In this document: positions 62,525 to 64,000 of the stretch, piece by piece
How positions within the stretch are numbered: the stretch's first letter is position 1
Layout: every line of letters begins with the position of its first letter
Origin: Fischerella sp. PCC 9605
Lineage (GTDB): Bacteria; Cyanobacteriota; Cyanobacteriia; Cyanobacteriales; Nostocaceae
Direction of reading: 5' to 3'
NCBI RefSeq assembly: GCF_000517105.1
Contig: NZ_KI912154.1
Span: 156,869 to 220,868, forward strand
DNA length: 64,000 nt
Notes under the pieces: generated by a model
The model's database searches: none
What the model saw: the letters and a program-made list of their open reading frames with translations, nothing else
Told to the model about the DNA's origin: nothing
Program-made: the position numbers and the translations under genes

Positions 62525-62841
62525 AAATGCCCAGCCAAGAATAGGAATGAAGGACTAGAGAAGAGAATAGCATCGACTTCGGTAGATGGTATTTGTTTAT
62601 TTTCAAATCGTCCTATTCAGATGCTGTATGCTTTATGCCAGGATAGTTTGAAAAAGGTTAGTTGAGTGGGTTATCCCTGTTTAAGATGTAAGTTAAATAA
62701 CAGCATTTTGCTTGGAATTTGTGTGCATTTGTGATAAAAACAATGTTTTTGAACCACCAAGACACGAAGAGAGAAACTCTCTGGTTTACTTTTGACCTTG
62801 ACTTTTTACAACGCGATCGCTTACGTTCATTCATATTTAAG
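62525..62841. other. Intergenic between gatD and tRNA-Leu
   Basis: About 315 bases. There is a CCACCAAGACACGAAGAGAG stretch near 62754, a dispersed word also seen in the MITE-like element at 23643. No gene. Confidence 0.45.
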
Positions 62842-62925
62842 TGGGCAGGAGGAGAATCGAACTCCTATGGGCGTAAGCCCGCCACATTTTGAGTGTGGTG
62901 CGTCTACCAGTTTCGCCACCCGCCC
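62842..62925 (-). tRNA. tRNA-Leu (CAA)
   Basis: Minus-strand 84-nt tRNA. Acceptor GGGCGGG pairs with CCTGCCC (one G-T), discriminator A; anticodon arm CCACA-CTCAAAA-TGTGG gives anticodon CAA, reading UUG; long variable arm CGGGCTTACGCCC; T arm AGGAG-TTCGATT-CTCCT. CCA is not encoded. Confidence 0.95.
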
Positions 62926-63043
62926 TCGGATAGCAACTTTGCTATTATACCCTATTTTTTAATTTTGCAACCAGTTTTGCGAATTTTTTAAATTTTATTC
63001 CGGTAGTAGTCAACCAAGAAAACTATGACAGGCTCAAAGAAGG

Positions 63044-63217
63044 CTACAACCATTGGAATTTAGCTCTGGCATCTTTGGCAGCAAAACGCCAATTAATTTT
63101 AGCTTTATGCTGATTACGTTGTTTTTCCCAAGCCTTAATTTCTCGACGTAAAGTCTCTATATCAGGAATGCGACGTTCTAAACATTGACGAGAGAGAACA
63201 GAAATTTCAATTTGAGA
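63044..63217 (-). pseudogene. C-terminal remnant of an IS630-type transposase
   Basis: In one frame the minus strand reads EISVLSRQCLERRIPDIETL, then RREIKAWEKQRNQHKAKINW and RFAAKDARAKFQWL and a stop (63044-63046). This matches my memory of the C-terminal end of IS630 transposases (LSVLSRQCL.RRI, W.F...DAR.K). A TAG at 63218-63220 precedes it and the DDE domain is missing, so it is a short relic between tRNA-Leu and the rRNA operon. Confidence 0.7.
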
Positions 63218-63220
63218 CTA

Positions 63221-63809
63221 ATTCTCTCAATTTACTAAAATTTATAGAAATGCTTTTAGTAGTTGTAACCCTAAGTTGCATTGACAAATAACTCATAGCG
63301 TCTGGTGCGTTCGCATCTCTTGTGCTTGCTTTACTAGAGATCAACAAACACAAGAGCAAAGTAGTGGAATCGGCATCAAGAAGTACGGTTAGCAACCCAA
63401 GGCAGAGCGGCAAAATGGCAAAACAACCTAACAAAAGACCTGTTATATTAAATAAGCGTCAAAGCGATGGCACTTATAACCAACAAAAAACAATAGGTTG
63501 AAAGCTAAAAAGCAGAGAAGCAATCCTGCTTGATCTCCAACAAGGCGATCGCTACTGGATTAAAAGCAAGGGAAAAAAGAAAAAAATTTTCTCTAACCCC
63601 TTGACAATCCAAAATAAGTTAGCTAACCTAGATAAAGTGTCGAGCAAAAGCGAGACGCCCGAACCAAGAAAAATCAATAGTTTGAAAGCCAAAAGCAAAA
63701 CCGATCCTCGTCAAAAAAATTAGGTCTTGGACAGAGAACCAAGACGTATAAGAAGAATAAATAGAGGATTCCGAAAGGAATTTTCGGAGCCGCAAACTCA
63801 AAAAGAACA
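63221..63809. other. rRNA operon upstream and leader region
   Basis: About 590 bases before 16S rRNA. Contains the -35/-10 pair listed below and an A-rich leader. Short frames in it have no support. The first 250 bases show nothing I recognise. Confidence 0.5.
63601..63629 (+). promoter_or_regulatory. Likely rrn promoter
   Basis: TTGACA (63601-63606), 17-base spacer, TAACCT (63624-63629). Consensus -35 with a fair -10 at ideal spacing, about 180 bases before mature 16S rRNA. Confidence 0.6.

Positions 63810-64000
<191 letters not shown>

Overview
The window is chromosomal DNA of a filamentous heterocyst-forming cyanobacterium (Nostocales). The evidence is dense HIP1 palindromes (GCGATCGC), many intergenic heptanucleotide arrays of the STRR type, a phycobiliprotein lyase, a cyanophycin operon, a Flv3/Flv1 flavodiiron pair, and hetF preceded by a tandem array that matches the heterocyst-specific small RNA NsiR1. 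It is ordinary core genome: no prophage, no CRISPR array and no intact insertion sequence was seen.

Layout. 1-2631: RND efflux transporter (cut by the left edge) and its lipoprotein adaptor. 3333-10781: phycobiliprotein lyase, Uma2-type nuclease, flv3-flv1, coaX, an alpha/beta hydrolase and a Nudix hydrolase. 11581-19076: a small basic protein, argH, a small membrane protein, larB, a family 5 solute-binding lipoprotein, a PIN/PD-(D/E)XK nuclease pair, ispF, trmD. 19623-29396: cphB-cphA, tatA, a Ser/Thr kinase, cbiT, cdsA, an AraC regulator, a Dps-like protein. 29876-36665: recG, a coiled-coil protein, tsf, rpsB, a glycosyltransferase. 37439-46836: phoX behind two PHO boxes, argG, DedA, a STAS protein, a coiled-coil protein, rpsF, an FAH-family protein, Tic20, a small Cys protein. 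47515-56765: glyA, cinA, a DUF4278 protein, ribokinase, a deaminase, a secreted Cys protein, a decayed S9 peptidase, a frameshifted Nudix gene, the dgcA-dgcN pair and a thioredoxin-like protein. 56766-64000: the NsiR1 array, hetF, a small inverted-repeat element, a GatD-like amidotransferase, tRNA-Leu(CAA), an IS630 transposase remnant and the start of 16S rRNA.

How the genes connect. Several serve nitrogen economy and heterocyst life: argG and argH make arginine, cphA and cphB build and degrade the arginine-aspartate reserve cyanophycin, flv3/flv1 reduce O2, and NsiR1/hetF act in heterocyst differentiation. PhoX carries a Tat signal and a Tat subunit is encoded in the same window.

Most notable. 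(1) At least seven NsiR1 copies lie head-to-head with hetF on the minus strand. Each has a TCCGGA-type box 31-32 nt before a conserved 5' end and a GC hairpin followed by a T-run. Copies 1 and 3 share one loop sequence and copies 2 and 4 another, pointing to duplication of a two-unit block. (2) A palindromic repeat with GAGACG/CGTCTC arms sits in frame inside coaX, recG and a glycosyltransferase, and in intergenic DNA. (3) Two complete triplet PHO boxes precede phoX. (4) Two small elements have 17-20 bp terminal inverted repeats. (5) A Dps-like protein has two ferroxidase ligands replaced. (6) Two adjacent genes near 53.2-54.2 kb are broken.
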